NCBI GenBank assembly: GCA_020027965.1
Contig: JAHRHE010000004.1
Location: 48,120-112,119, forward strand
Direction of reading: 5' to 3'
DNA from: Nitrospirota bacterium
GTDB taxonomy: Bacteria > Nitrospirota > Nitrospiria > Nitrospirales > Nitrospiraceae
DNA: 64,000 bases
In this document: positions 36,322 through 45,645 of the stretch, one piece after another
Position numbering within the stretch: position 1 is the first letter of the stretch
How the letters are laid out: each line of letters opens with the position of its first letter
Notes under the pieces: generated by a model
Seen by the model: only the letters and a program-made list of their open reading frames with translations
Told to the model about the DNA's origin: nothing
Database searches by the model: none
Position numbers and translations under genes: made by a program

Positions 36322-38211
36322 TCAGGCTGACCCCGACCCGGCGCTTTCTGACAGGCTGCTCCCTTCCCGCTCATCCTTCGCACCTCCGGCTACGGCCTGA
36401 AGTGCCATCGCGACTTCTTCCGGGAATCTCCTGGCGGTGGCCACAAGCGCCGTAAACTCGTACCGACCGGTCGGACCGAACGAAAAACACACCCGGCGCG
36501 CGCCCAATACCGGATACAGGACTTCATTGCTCACAGCCGAATGATCCCACAGAATCTTGTCCGGGGTGCAGTCCTGACGGAGGAAGAAGCGCATGATGCC
36601 CAAATCCCCGGCGCGCGCCGGTGTCCGTGCCGACTGCCCTTCTGCCGGCACGGCTCGAAGCATCAACACACCCTGACCTTCTTTGAACTCCGGATCGACC
36701 CGCAGGGCTGGGATACGATCAACCCGCCCGCCCGCAATCTGCTGCAGGATGCCCAGCATCATCAGATCACCGAGCAGCGTAGAGATCCGTACATGTGTTC
36801 TTAACTCGTCGTCTTTCCAGTACCGTCTGAAGATCGCTCGTAACGCCGGACTGCCTAAAACGAGCTGCAGCGCAATTTTCGCCTTCGCCAGAGCCACCAA
36901 GGGATGCCGGATCATCCACCAGTAACCCGATGCCTGTGCGATCCGCACCGCGATCCTGTACTGGATGCCCCTGACCCATTCAGATAGGCGTGCGCCCAGG
37001 TATGCCGCCCCCCACACCGCCCTTCCGAATGCACGACCGGCTTTCCGATCACGTAGCGATCCTTCACCGAGCTCCAACTCCATCGCACGCTCAATCTCTT
37101 GAGCGAACCTGCGATAGGTGTAGAGTCCACTTTCGACTATATCCTTGTGGGCACGCTCCGCAATGCCCTGCAACAAAGAAGGATCTTTCAGATGATCCAT
37201 CACCTCGTCCAGGTTCGCGAAATCAGGCCTCAGTGGAATGTAATGCCTCATGGGCTGCAGCACGCCGTCATAGCGCCCTTCGACCAAGACCTGACAGGTC
37301 TTGGTCACCACGGCTTCAAGGTGGCTTGGTGCGATGGAGAAAAACTCATAGCGATCCCACCCCTCTGGCATCTCTTTGATGACTTGCTCAAAGGACAAGA
37401 GCGGATCCGCCAGAAGAAGGAAGCGGATTTTCGCCCTCAGTTCTCCTCGACGATCGAGCACGCTAGAGCCGCTTTCACAGCCGATCACGGCCCGACCGGA
37501 CGCAAGGAAATCCAGCCACGCCGGTCCCACAATCGTGTCCTCTACCTTCGTTTCGATATCTACCTTGAACCCCCGTGCCTGTGCGTGCGTCGCGACCACT
37601 TTCGCAACGTGATGCTTGAGCTGACCATGACTGCCCAACCAATACGCCTCGCGGCTGGTTCTGTACAAAATGTCCATGGACCGTCCTTGGAGCGGAACCA
37701 ACCGGTTCTGGACCGCCTTGGCATCGGCGTCATCAATATAACCACTCAGACACTTGTGAAACTTCGCCTTGCCATGCATGATCGGATAGAGAATTGTTCG
37801 ATTCGCATCGTCGAAGGCACTAAAGATGACGGTCACGCCCAGCTCGAATAGCCATTCGTCCAAGATCTCCGAACGGTCGTACTCATCCTGGGGGATCGCC
37901 ATCTTCACGCACTCAACGTCATTCAGCCAGCGGAGCCTCCATTTCCAAACGTAAAACAGGCGGCTCCACCTGAGGCAGAGCAGCGTGGCATGGAAGACGA
38001 TCACATCAAAATGTAGGTGCCGCAGCCAATCCGGCGCACCATTCACTGCGTTATAGTAGAGGATCTGATTCCGAGTCTCACACCCGTCCAGCGCATGCAA
38101 ATGCCGATGAACGGCCTGCCCCAATGCGCCGGGCCCAGGATGCCAATACAGAACCAGGATCCGCTTCTGTGTAGGCAGCCTGCCCTCAGAACTCACATCA
38201 GCACGCGCCAT
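36322..38211 (-). CDS. CgeB-like glycosyltransferase with unrecognised C-terminal domain, paralog D
   Basis: The 629-residue product is a tandem paralog of the gene at 34171-36033: MAIPQDEYDRSEILDEWL, DILYRTSREAYWLG, IGCESGSSVLDRRGE and SHLEAVVTKTCQVLVEG are nearly superimposable, and the C-terminus has ILWDHSAV..EVLYP and GRYEFTAL. The ATG at 38211 follows GGAGAG; a GTG at 38235 is an alternative start. The glycosyltransferase part is a family inference; the C-terminal domain has no recognised function. A 288-base spacer separates C and D. Confidence 0.78.
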   Translation of the reverse strand: MARADVSSEGRLPTQKRILVLYWHPGPGALGQAVHRHLHALDGCETRNQILYYNAVNGAPDWLRHLHFDVIVFHATLLCLRWSRLFYVWKWRLRWLNDVECVKMAIPQDEYDRSEILDEWLFELGVTVIFSAFDDANRTILYPIMHGKAKFHKCLSGYIDDADAKAVQNRLVPLQGRSMDILYRTSREAYWLGSHGQLKHHVAKVVATHAQARGFKVDIETKVEDTIVGPAWLDFLASGRAVIGCESGSSVLDRRGELRAKIRFLLLADPLLSFEQVIKEMPEGWDRYEFFSIAPSHLEAVVTKTCQVLVEGRYDGVLQPMRHYIPLRPDFANLDEVMDHLKDPSLLQGIAERAHKDIVESGLYTYRRFAQEIERAMELELGEGSLRDRKAGRAFGRAVWGAAYLGARLSEWVRGIQYRIAVRIAQASGYWWMIRHPLVALAKAKIALQLVLGSPALRAIFRRYWKDDELRTHVRISTLLGDLMMLGILQQIAGGRVDRIPALRVDPEFKEGQGVLMLRAVPAEGQSARTPARAGDLGIMRFFLRQDCTPDKILWDHSAVSNEVLYPVLGARRVCFSFGPTGRYEFTALVATARRFPEEVAMALQAVAGGAKDEREGSSLSESAGSGSA

Positions 38212-38250
38212 GGCTGGATCTCTCCGGTCCGTCACCCGCCTCTAACACCT

Positions 38251-39918
38251 CTACTTACCCGCCGCTGCTTGTGGTCTTTCCACACCTTTTTCGAATAAGA
38301 TGGCGACCGCCCGTTGGTATTCTTGTGATTGGCATTCCCAATTGAACTCTCGGCGTGCGTTCAAGCTCGCTCGGGCCTTCATCGCCTGCAATTCATCGGG
38401 ATGGTTGATCCAGAACCGCACGGCGTGAGCGACCGTCTCAGGCTTTTCCGCATCATAGATGAGGCCGCATTGGTACCTGCTTATGACCTCCGAAACAAAC
38501 GAGAGGCGGTTGCTGAGAACTGCCAAGCCTGCCTGCATGTACTGCGACAACTTGTTGGGGCAACAGTACACATGATTCAAGTTGGGACCCACATACGGGA
38601 TGATTCCAACGTCGGCAAAACTCGCTGCCATCACCAGTTCCGCCTCCCGCACGGCTGGAAGCACAACAACCCGTTGTTCATCCAGGAGGTGGCGATACTG
38701 ATTTCTCAGGTAGGACAAAAAGTCATTGGCAGGGCAGCGCAGGTACAGCACAGCGCTGTCGGTCACGAGACCCTCCCATGCCTGCAAGAGCTCCTCCAAT
38801 CCTCGACGCAAGGCCAATTGGCCCTGGTACAAGAATTTCAACGGCAGGCTGACCGGCTTCTGAACGAGCCCTAGTTCGGACTTCCCAGTGGGTGCGGCAT
38901 TCGGAGCGCAGACCACTCCAGCAATCCCGTAGCGCTCCTCCAGATGCCTGGCTAATTGTGGCGTCACGGTGACAACCACATCTGCGTGCCGGATCGATCT
39001 CCCCTCCACCCAGGTCATCACCCGCCGCTCCCACCCTTTCGCCAGCAGGTCAGCCTCCGGCCAAAGCTCGTGGGCGTCGTACAGCAGTGGACATCCATAC
39101 ATCTGCTTGATCCGGGCCCCTGCCACCAGGGCCAAAACGTCGTGGCAGATGAGCAGCCGCGGAATGACGCTCAGGGCACGCGCGCGGCGATACAAGGCGC
39201 TGCTCAGGACGTTGTGGACCGACCAGACTGATAAAAAACGGAACACCGAGCCGATTGTGTGATCAATCGCTTGCCATGCCCGGCCCGCCACGCTGCCCCG
39301 AATCCAGCTTCGGAGCATGGCCCCCAGGCCGTTTGAACAGCATGACGATTTCCGGCTGGTAAGCGCATGGAGCTTCGGATACCTCACGGGATCACCCCGT
39401 TCTCTCTCGCGCCAGAAATACCGCTGAACGAAGCCGGTCATATAGAGAAAGCTCAACAGCCTGGCAAGGCCTTTGGCAGTCGCCGAGGCGTACTCGTACG
39501 ACTTGACCCGATCGGTCAAGAGCGTGCCGTCATATTCTTGCTCGGGTCGTTCTCGCTCCGTCGAAGTCTCCAAAGGGGAGACGGCTCCGATAATCTCCGT
39601 TCGACCAATGCGGCGGCACAATTGGGCAACCCATTGGATTCGGGGATCCAGTTCCGGCTCGTGCGGCACTAGCATCAAAATCCGGTTTCCCACTCGTTCT
39701 GCCTCTCGTGCCAAGCGCCTCTCAAGCCGAGGTCCCGGAACCGATTGAGCGACCGGGGCACTGCCGGAACTCCTCCGCATCATGGTGCACCAAGCCTGAG
39801 GCCAGCCAAGTCGCTGCGGCAGGGTGCTATGTCGAGCGGACGGAACCTGCAAGTGATCCCACGCATAGGGTCTCCATACAGCTCCCTGGCCGTTCGCTGA
39901 TTCCGCATACCCGGCCAT
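38251..39918 (-). CDS. GT4 family glycosyltransferase with long N-terminal extension
   Basis: The 555-residue product contains a GT-B glycosyltransferase: acceptor-side LLYDAHELWPEADLL and ADVVVTVTPQLARHLEERYG, then LPLKFLYQGQLALRRGLEEL and donor-side VGIIPYVGPNLNHVYCCPNK with LSQYMQAGLAVL. The first 75 or so residues look disordered and the true start may be internal (for example the Met pair near residue 46). The annotated ATG lies immediately after the stop of the upstream gene. The donor is unknown. Confidence 0.8.
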   Translation of the reverse strand: MAGYAESANGQGAVWRPYAWDHLQVPSARHSTLPQRLGWPQAWCTMMRRSSGSAPVAQSVPGPRLERRLAREAERVGNRILMLVPHEPELDPRIQWVAQLCRRIGRTEIIGAVSPLETSTERERPEQEYDGTLLTDRVKSYEYASATAKGLARLLSFLYMTGFVQRYFWRERERGDPVRYPKLHALTSRKSSCCSNGLGAMLRSWIRGSVAGRAWQAIDHTIGSVFRFLSVWSVHNVLSSALYRRARALSVIPRLLICHDVLALVAGARIKQMYGCPLLYDAHELWPEADLLAKGWERRVMTWVEGRSIRHADVVVTVTPQLARHLEERYGIAGVVCAPNAAPTGKSELGLVQKPVSLPLKFLYQGQLALRRGLEELLQAWEGLVTDSAVLYLRCPANDFLSYLRNQYRHLLDEQRVVVLPAVREAELVMAASFADVGIIPYVGPNLNHVYCCPNKLSQYMQAGLAVLSNRLSFVSEVISRYQCGLIYDAEKPETVAHAVRFWINHPDELQAMKARASLNARREFNWECQSQEYQRAVAILFEKGVERPQAAAGK

Positions 39919-41844
39919 CTAGGTCTCGTCATACGCCTCCCTCGAGTTCTGATCGCCGGTCCTACTACTGACACCAGCGCTGACCACTAGGTCGGCTCGT
40001 TTGATCAGGGACCCTTCGAGGCCGCGCAGCACCCAGCGCGGCACCTGAGCCAACTCGCGTCGAGAGCTTTCTGCCCACGTTCGCGGGTCATAGATCAGAT
40101 GGCAGCCGAATCTCCGCTTACACACCACTCCTGCAAGCAAGGCGGTAGGGCTCAAGCTCCGCACGACATGTGGCGTCACCATAGCCTCCTCGACAGCATG
40201 CACAAGCGTGTGCGTCATCTGGATGAGATCCCCAACGCCCAACCTCCGTCGCTCCCAAGACACGGGGTTCTCAGCACTTGGGAAACCGCCATGCTGCACA
40301 CGCTTTCCTGAGGACAACACCCGTTTGACCAGACGTCGAACGGACAGAGGCAACAGACGCGCGGCTCTGAAAAATCCACTGACTGATAGACTCACACCAG
40401 CCATCGCGGTAATCAGCAGCCCGAGCAGTATTCCTAATCCACTTCGGCTGCAAGCCATCATCTCCCGTGCGTAGGCGAAGTAGCTGTGCCAGGGAACTGA
40501 GACGAGTGGACGGCGGATAATGGTAGAGGCGTTGGAATGCTCGATCACTGGTTGGCAACGGTCTGGTTCCGGTCTGACTTCCAATCCAATGATCGTCTCA
40601 TCACCAGCCTTCCCTGACCCTGCCGAGCTCAACGCGAATCCCGCGTAGAGCGATGGCTCAGCCGTTGTGAGATGGTAGACGACCCTGCCGAGCGTCGAAC
40701 GCTTCGGGACCCCTTCTCGCTGCACGGCGAGACTAGGGTGCGCAAGCAATGCCTCAACCTGCGCAAATTTCCTGTCGTAGCTCTGGCCCTTCGCGGCCAA
40801 ACGTCTCCGTTCTACCACGCCCGAATCAGCCCCCATCACAGCCTCTCGGATACCCTCGACAAACTGGTCCGGCGTGGACGCGAAGCAAACCAGGGACCTA
40901 AACGACTGCAGATTGTCGAGCGGTGTTGACACCACTGGCAGGCCCGCGGCTAGATACTCAAAGGTTTTCAGGGGGAAGCCCGGCTTCACGATCCAGTCCT
41001 CCTGCACAAAAGGAATCAGCCCCACGTCGCACCCAGACATCAGGGCTGGCAACTCCTGTGGTGGAAGTTGGCCGAGGTACTGGACGTTTGGGCGTGCCAA
41101 AAGCGCGTTCCACTTTCTTTGGTTCGATTCGTCCACCCCAGAGTCGAAGGTGCTCGCACCCGCGAACACAAAGGTCACGTCTTGCAACGCACCTGTGGTG
41201 TATAAGAGAAGGTCGAAGTCCACCTTCTTGGAGACATTTCCCTGGTAGAGCGCTCGTGGCTGCGGAAGGCCGCGAATGGCCTCGTGAGGTTCTGCGGCTT
41301 GCGCAAAGAAGGCGTAATCGCATCCATTTGTGATTACATGGGCATGTGGCAGAACGCCGAGCCTGCTTTCTAGACTCTGACGGACGCCCTCCGATACGCA
41401 AATAACCAAATCAGAGGCCGCCACGACTTGGCTCAATGCAGGAATCTTGGGCCCGACCATCCGAAAATAATCTTCGGACGCGTGATACGCACGAAGGGCC
41501 GGACGATAGGTGCAGTAGAAGGGAGCAAAACTGTAGTTGTAGCACCATAGCAACGGCCGCTGATGACCGGCTGCGTCCAGAAACCGTGACAAAGGAGTAC
41601 TCAATATATTGTCCTCCAGCGAAGGGATGTGAAGAACCGTCAGGTTCGGGTGGCCGGGGATGGCTTCGCCTTGCAGGGTTCCCTTGCGGAGGTCAGGCTG
41701 AACGAAATAGACCGGACAAAGGCGGGCGAACCGCGTTGCAAAATGATAGCGGTTGCCCCGCATTTCGGTGTGCCAATTCGACCACGTCAGCATGACCACG
41801 CAGTCAAAGTTGGCAGACTCTGGGCGTGCGTCACGCAAGGCCAT
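39919..41844 (-). CDS. GT4-like glycosyltransferase fused to a truncated second GT half
   Basis: Residues 1 to about 380 of this 641-residue protein form a complete GT-B enzyme: YFVQPDLRKG, YHASEDYFRMVG, VICVSEGVRQSLESRLG, ALYQGNVSKKVDFDLLLY and VGLIPFVQEDWIVKPGFPLK with EYLAAGLPVV. The remaining 260 residues include a stretch (LIYDPRTW...GSLIKRADLVVSAG) that matches the acceptor half of the neighbouring enzyme at 38251-39918 but stops where the second half should begin. It overlaps the AsnB-like gene by 14 bases. The tail is probably a remnant of a second glycosyltransferase. Confidence 0.78.
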   Translation of the reverse strand: MALRDARPESANFDCVVMLTWSNWHTEMRGNRYHFATRFARLCPVYFVQPDLRKGTLQGEAIPGHPNLTVLHIPSLEDNILSTPLSRFLDAAGHQRPLLWCYNYSFAPFYCTYRPALRAYHASEDYFRMVGPKIPALSQVVAASDLVICVSEGVRQSLESRLGVLPHAHVITNGCDYAFFAQAAEPHEAIRGLPQPRALYQGNVSKKVDFDLLLYTTGALQDVTFVFAGASTFDSGVDESNQRKWNALLARPNVQYLGQLPPQELPALMSGCDVGLIPFVQEDWIVKPGFPLKTFEYLAAGLPVVSTPLDNLQSFRSLVCFASTPDQFVEGIREAVMGADSGVVERRRLAAKGQSYDRKFAQVEALLAHPSLAVQREGVPKRSTLGRVVYHLTTAEPSLYAGFALSSAGSGKAGDETIIGLEVRPEPDRCQPVIEHSNASTIIRRPLVSVPWHSYFAYAREMMACSRSGLGILLGLLITAMAGVSLSVSGFFRAARLLPLSVRRLVKRVLSSGKRVQHGGFPSAENPVSWERRRLGVGDLIQMTHTLVHAVEEAMVTPHVVRSLSPTALLAGVVCKRRFGCHLIYDPRTWAESSRRELAQVPRWVLRGLEGSLIKRADLVVSAGVSSRTGDQNSREAYDET

Positions 41845-43780
41845 AGACTGCTAACCATTTGTCGAGACTAACCCATCGCCAGGGCGCAGAATCCTGAAGA
41901 TTTAACTGTTCGATGCGGTTGAGATAGCTCAGCGCTCTCTCGCGGTCCAGGAAAGCACGGAGCCTTTCTCCCTTGAGAGCCTGCTCGATCAGAGGGCGAA
42001 GAACGGTGCGTCGCCAGGCGCGTTCAGGGGTGGCGAAGCCGAGCTTACTGACCCGCCAGCGAATCTTTTCGGGAAGCACGCCGCGCATGCCCTGCCGAAG
42101 AACCCATTTGGTATACCCATGTCTGATCTTCATATCCGAGGGCAAGCTGAAGAGGAACTCCACCAGCCGATAGTCCAGGAACGGAAGCCGACTCTCAACC
42201 GAGAAGGCCATCGAGTTGCGATCCTCATACTTAAGCAGACCCGGCAGATTGTTGAAAAAGGTGAGTTGAAAGAGCGCATTGTTCAGCTTTTCCTTTTTTC
42301 CGAATGGGGTCTTCTCCAGGTTCGCCTGATAGTAGCTGTGCCCCTCGTAGCGTCTTGCCAGCGAGGGTGAGATCCAGTCAATCGCCGGCGCAGAGGCCGC
42401 GTCCCCGGGCGAGCAACCAAGCCGACGGAGCATCGCTCTCATGCCACCGGGCGCCATGGACAGCCACGGTTGTTCATGTAGCTGAGCGCGCCGCCACATT
42501 TCCCAGGCCAGCCTGGCCCATGCCCCCTTTGCGCGGAGCTCCTGAAACCAGTCTTGCGACAAGCCGATGTACCCGGCGAGTTGCTCATCAGCGCCCTGCC
42601 CATCCAGCATCACCTTCACGCCGTCCTTCCCCACCTGTTTAAAGACAGCCCATTGCGCGAAGATGCTGGTCGAGCCAAAAGGCTCCTCCTGGTGCCAGAC
42701 GAGGCGCTCCAGATCCCGCAACAGCTCTTCGGGGCTCGGGTGAACCAGGTGGGCCTGCACTCCGATTGCTCGGATGACCTCCTGCATGTAGGCCACTTCG
42801 TTCGCTTCCTCCTCGACGAAGTGGGAACTGAACGTGTGCTGGAGCTCGTTGTTGCCCCGCTCCTTCAGAAGTTGTTGCGCAACGCAGACGATGGATGAGC
42901 TGTCGAGCCCTCCGGAAAGACAGCTGCCCACCTCTACGTCACTCCGCAGACGCAGGCGCACGCTGTCGACGAAGATCCTATGGAACGTCTCACCGGCCCC
43001 CGCCAGAGAGATACGATCGTTAATAACCAGTTTCGGGTGATAATAGCACGTCACCTTCATCGCTGAGGTTTTCAGATCGACCGTCAGATTATGGCCGGGG
43101 AGCAGCTTGGAGATCCCAGCAAAAAATGTCTCGTCGCCGCCTTCAACAGCCGCGTAAACGAGAAATTCATAGACGGCACGCTCGTTCACCCTCTTCTGCA
43201 CATCCGGAAAGGTCAGCAATTGTTTGATCTCGGAGCCAAAGATGAAGTGCGTGCCGTCATGATAGTAGTGAAATGGTTTGACGCCGAATCGGTCTCGTGA
43301 ACAGAAGAGCTGTTCTCTCTTGAAGTCTGCAATCGCAAAGGCCCACATGCCGTTAAAGCGGTCCACGCAACCTTCACCCCACGTCGCATAGGCCCGCAGC
43401 ACCACCTCGGTATCCGATCCCGACCGGAAAACATGCCCCAGTGCTTGGAGCTCGGCTCGCAACTCGAGGTAGTTGTAGACTTCACCATTGTAGGTGATCC
43501 AGATGGTGTGGTCCTCGTTTGTCATCGGCTGATGGCCGAGCGCGGACAGGTCCACAATTGCGAGACGGTGATGGCCCAGGGCCAGGGTGAAGGGTGCCAT
43601 CGCTGCCCTGTCCGGCAGTTCGGCCCCCTTGGTCTCACGTATGAGCCCGGTTCGCGTGTCCAGCAGCACAAACCCGTCGCCATCTGGCCCGCGATGCTGA
43701 ACCAGATCGTGCGCCGCGATCAGAGCGGAGCGATAGGGCGACACGCCCTGCGGACTGAATAAGCCGGTTATCCCGCACAT
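41831..43780 (-). CDS. asnB: Asparagine synthetase-type amidotransferase (copy 3 of 3)
   Basis: The 649-residue protein has Cys2 (MCGITG), HRLAIVDL, NGEVYNYLELRAEL and RDRFGVKPF in the glutaminase half and SGGLDSS at 289-295 in the synthetase half. It is closest to copy 1 at 11613-13592 by shared insertions. Lying downstream of wbpB-wbpD-wecB, it is a good candidate for amidation of the ManNAc3NAcA-type uronic acid those genes would make; this is inference from context. The start is fixed by the catalytic Cys. Confidence 0.88.
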   Translation of the reverse strand: MCGITGLFSPQGVSPYRSALIAAHDLVQHRGPDGDGFVLLDTRTGLIRETKGAELPDRAAMAPFTLALGHHRLAIVDLSALGHQPMTNEDHTIWITYNGEVYNYLELRAELQALGHVFRSGSDTEVVLRAYATWGEGCVDRFNGMWAFAIADFKREQLFCSRDRFGVKPFHYYHDGTHFIFGSEIKQLLTFPDVQKRVNERAVYEFLVYAAVEGGDETFFAGISKLLPGHNLTVDLKTSAMKVTCYYHPKLVINDRISLAGAGETFHRIFVDSVRLRLRSDVEVGSCLSGGLDSSSIVCVAQQLLKERGNNELQHTFSSHFVEEEANEVAYMQEVIRAIGVQAHLVHPSPEELLRDLERLVWHQEEPFGSTSIFAQWAVFKQVGKDGVKVMLDGQGADEQLAGYIGLSQDWFQELRAKGAWARLAWEMWRRAQLHEQPWLSMAPGGMRAMLRRLGCSPGDAASAPAIDWISPSLARRYEGHSYYQANLEKTPFGKKEKLNNALFQLTFFNNLPGLLKYEDRNSMAFSVESRLPFLDYRLVEFLFSLPSDMKIRHGYTKWVLRQGMRGVLPEKIRWRVSKLGFATPERAWRRTVLRPLIEQALKGERLRAFLDRERALSYLNRIEQLNLQDSAPWRWVSLDKWLAVYGLA

Positions 43781-43955
43781 CGGTTTTTCATCTCTCCCCG
43801 GCCACCGGCAGGCGGCACGACCGCGAGCCAGCAGGCACGCTCCTCCCGGCTCCGCGCGGACTCGTCACCAAATCCTTGGGCTACGTTCGCGGAGACCGCA
43901 TGTCTCCGAGCGCTGGGTACGGGTCCGAGGGCGTCGGATAGGAGAATTGCTTCCC

Positions 43956-45047
43956 CTAGACGCCAGCCAGCACCTCCAGGATCGCCTCAGCGGCATGGCC
44001 ATCACCGTACGGGTGTCCTGGGTCGGTCGGACCTTCGGCCAAACTCGCGCGGGCCGCCGTTACGATCCGATCCGGATCGGTGCCGGCCAACCGGTTCCAT
44101 CCAGCCTCTACAGTTTCCTCCCACTCGGTTTCATTCCGAAGCGTGACGCACGGAACACGCAGCAGGAAGGCTTCCTTCTGCACGCCGCCGGAGTCCGTCA
44201 AGATCAGCCGGGCATGACGCTCCAGCGCCAGCATCTCGTGATAGGAGACCGGGGAGACCAGGCGAACCTCACCGGATGGCCGGTCCACTCCGGCTGTCCG
44301 GAGTGCCGCTTTCGTGCGCGGGTGCAGTGGCACCAGGACAGGGAGCCCCAGGTATCCGAGTGCGACAAGGATGTTTCGCAAGGTCTCTGGGTGGTCAGTG
44401 GTTTGAGCGCGATGGATCGTAGCCAGGGCGTACTGGCCAGGTCGCACACCCAGGCTCTTCAGGATCCCGTCCTTCTGACCGGCTCGCTCCTGATTGTGGA
44501 GGAGTGAGTCGTACATGACGTCGCCCACCAGATGAACGCCCTTCGTGATGCCTTCGCAGCTCAAGTTCTTAACGCTGCGAGTCGTCGGACAGAACAGCAG
44601 GGTCGAGAGATGATCCACGATGATTCGATTGATTTCTTCAGGCATCGCCCGATTGTAGCTGCGAAGCCCGGCCTCAACGTGAGCTATCGGAATCTGCAGT
44701 TTGCTGGCCGCAAGACCTCCGGCCAAGGTGGAGTTGGTGTCACCGTAGACCAGCACGCAGTCCGGCCCTGCTTGCTGCATCACTCGTTCGAGGCCATCGA
44801 GCATCCGCCCGGTCTGCTGGCCGTGTGGGCCGGACCCGACCCCCAGGTGGTACGCCGGGGCGGGAATGCCCAATTCGCGAAAGAACACGGCCGACATGCC
44901 GTCCTCGTAGTGCTGGCCGGTATGAACCAGTACCTCCTGGATCCGACCGTCGACGTGTCGGCGCTCATTGAAGCCCGCAATCGCGCGCGAAACCACGGCC
45001 GCCTTGATGAACTGTGGGCGCGCGCCAACGACCGTCAGGAGCTTCAT
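43956..45047 (-). CDS. wecB: Non-hydrolysing UDP-N-acetylglucosamine 2-epimerase family (WecB/WbpI)
   Basis: The 363-residue product carries the family motifs VVGARPQFIKAA, HTGQHYEDGMS, GDTNSTLAG, IAHVEAGLRSYN, PEEINR and LTDSGGVQKEA. It inverts C2 of a UDP-sugar. Directly downstream of wbpB and wbpD, it is more likely WbpI-like (UDP-GlcNAc3NAcA to UDP-ManNAc3NAcA) than a plain UDP-GlcNAc epimerase, but the two cannot be told apart by eye. Its ATG overlaps the wbpD-like stop (ATGA). Confidence 0.88.
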   Translation of the reverse strand: MKLLTVVGARPQFIKAAVVSRAIAGFNERRHVDGRIQEVLVHTGQHYEDGMSAVFFRELGIPAPAYHLGVGSGPHGQQTGRMLDGLERVMQQAGPDCVLVYGDTNSTLAGGLAASKLQIPIAHVEAGLRSYNRAMPEEINRIIVDHLSTLLFCPTTRSVKNLSCEGITKGVHLVGDVMYDSLLHNQERAGQKDGILKSLGVRPGQYALATIHRAQTTDHPETLRNILVALGYLGLPVLVPLHPRTKAALRTAGVDRPSGEVRLVSPVSYHEMLALERHARLILTDSGGVQKEAFLLRVPCVTLRNETEWEETVEAGWNRLAGTDPDRIVTAARASLAEGPTDPGHPYGDGHAAEAILEVLAGV

Positions 45048-45643
45048 CCTGTTTGCACCTCCTCGACCGCGGAGCCACGACCGCGGTATTCGGTTCCACA
45101 CGCCTGACAGGACACCCGCCCCCGTCCGGCCCGGACAGGGAGATCCAATTTGACGCCGCAGCGGCACATCCAGCCGCGCTGCTGGCCCGGGTTCCCGTAA
45201 ACGAGCGCGTAGTCGGTGACATCTCGGGTTACGACCGATCCGGCACCGATGAAACCATAGCGACCGATGGTCACTCCGCAGAGGATGGTAGCATTGGCCC
45301 CGATCGTCGCCCCTTGGCGAACAAGTGTCGGGCGAAACTCGTGCTTGCGCGAAATGTGGCTGCGCGGGTTGATGACGTTCGTGAAGACCATGGACGGCCC
45401 GCAGAACACGCCATCCTCCAGCGTCACGCGATCATAGACCGAGACATTGTTCTGAATCTTGACGCCGTTGCCAATGACAGCCCCCGCCCCGATGTACACG
45501 TTCTGGCCGATCGAACAGTTCTTCCCGACAAGGGCGCCCTTCATGACATGCGAGAAATGCCAGATCCTGGTCCCCTCTCCGACTCCGGAGGGATCATCCA
45601 CACAGGCTGTCTCGTGAGCCCAGAAGTGAGCGTCGCGATCCAT
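45044..45643 (-). CDS. wbpD: WbpD-like N-acetyltransferase (left-handed beta helix)
   Basis: The 199-residue product is a hexapeptide-repeat acyltransferase (VGKNCSIGQNVYIGAGAVIG and later repeats), matching WbpD, which acetylates the 3-amino group of UDP-GlcNAc3NA uronate using acetyl-CoA. RIWHFSHV and PRSHISRKHEFRPTLV are family signatures. A C-terminal Cys pattern (CRC near residue 160, CQAC near 180) forms a small zinc ribbon-like tail. It lies two bases after the wbpB-like stop and overlaps the 2-epimerase gene, forming a tight pathway module. Confidence 0.88.
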   Translation of the reverse strand: MDRDAHFWAHETACVDDPSGVGEGTRIWHFSHVMKGALVGKNCSIGQNVYIGAGAVIGNGVKIQNNVSVYDRVTLEDGVFCGPSMVFTNVINPRSHISRKHEFRPTLVRQGATIGANATILCGVTIGRYGFIGAGSVVTRDVTDYALVYGNPGQQRGWMCRCGVKLDLPVRAGRGRVSCQACGTEYRGRGSAVEEVQTG

Positions 45644-45645
45644 CG

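Noticed and set aside
43890..43908. CGGAGAC/GTCTCCG hairpin between the 2-epimerase and AsnB genes
   Set aside because: Stem of only 7 base pairs and no T-run on the minus strand; too weak to call a terminator.
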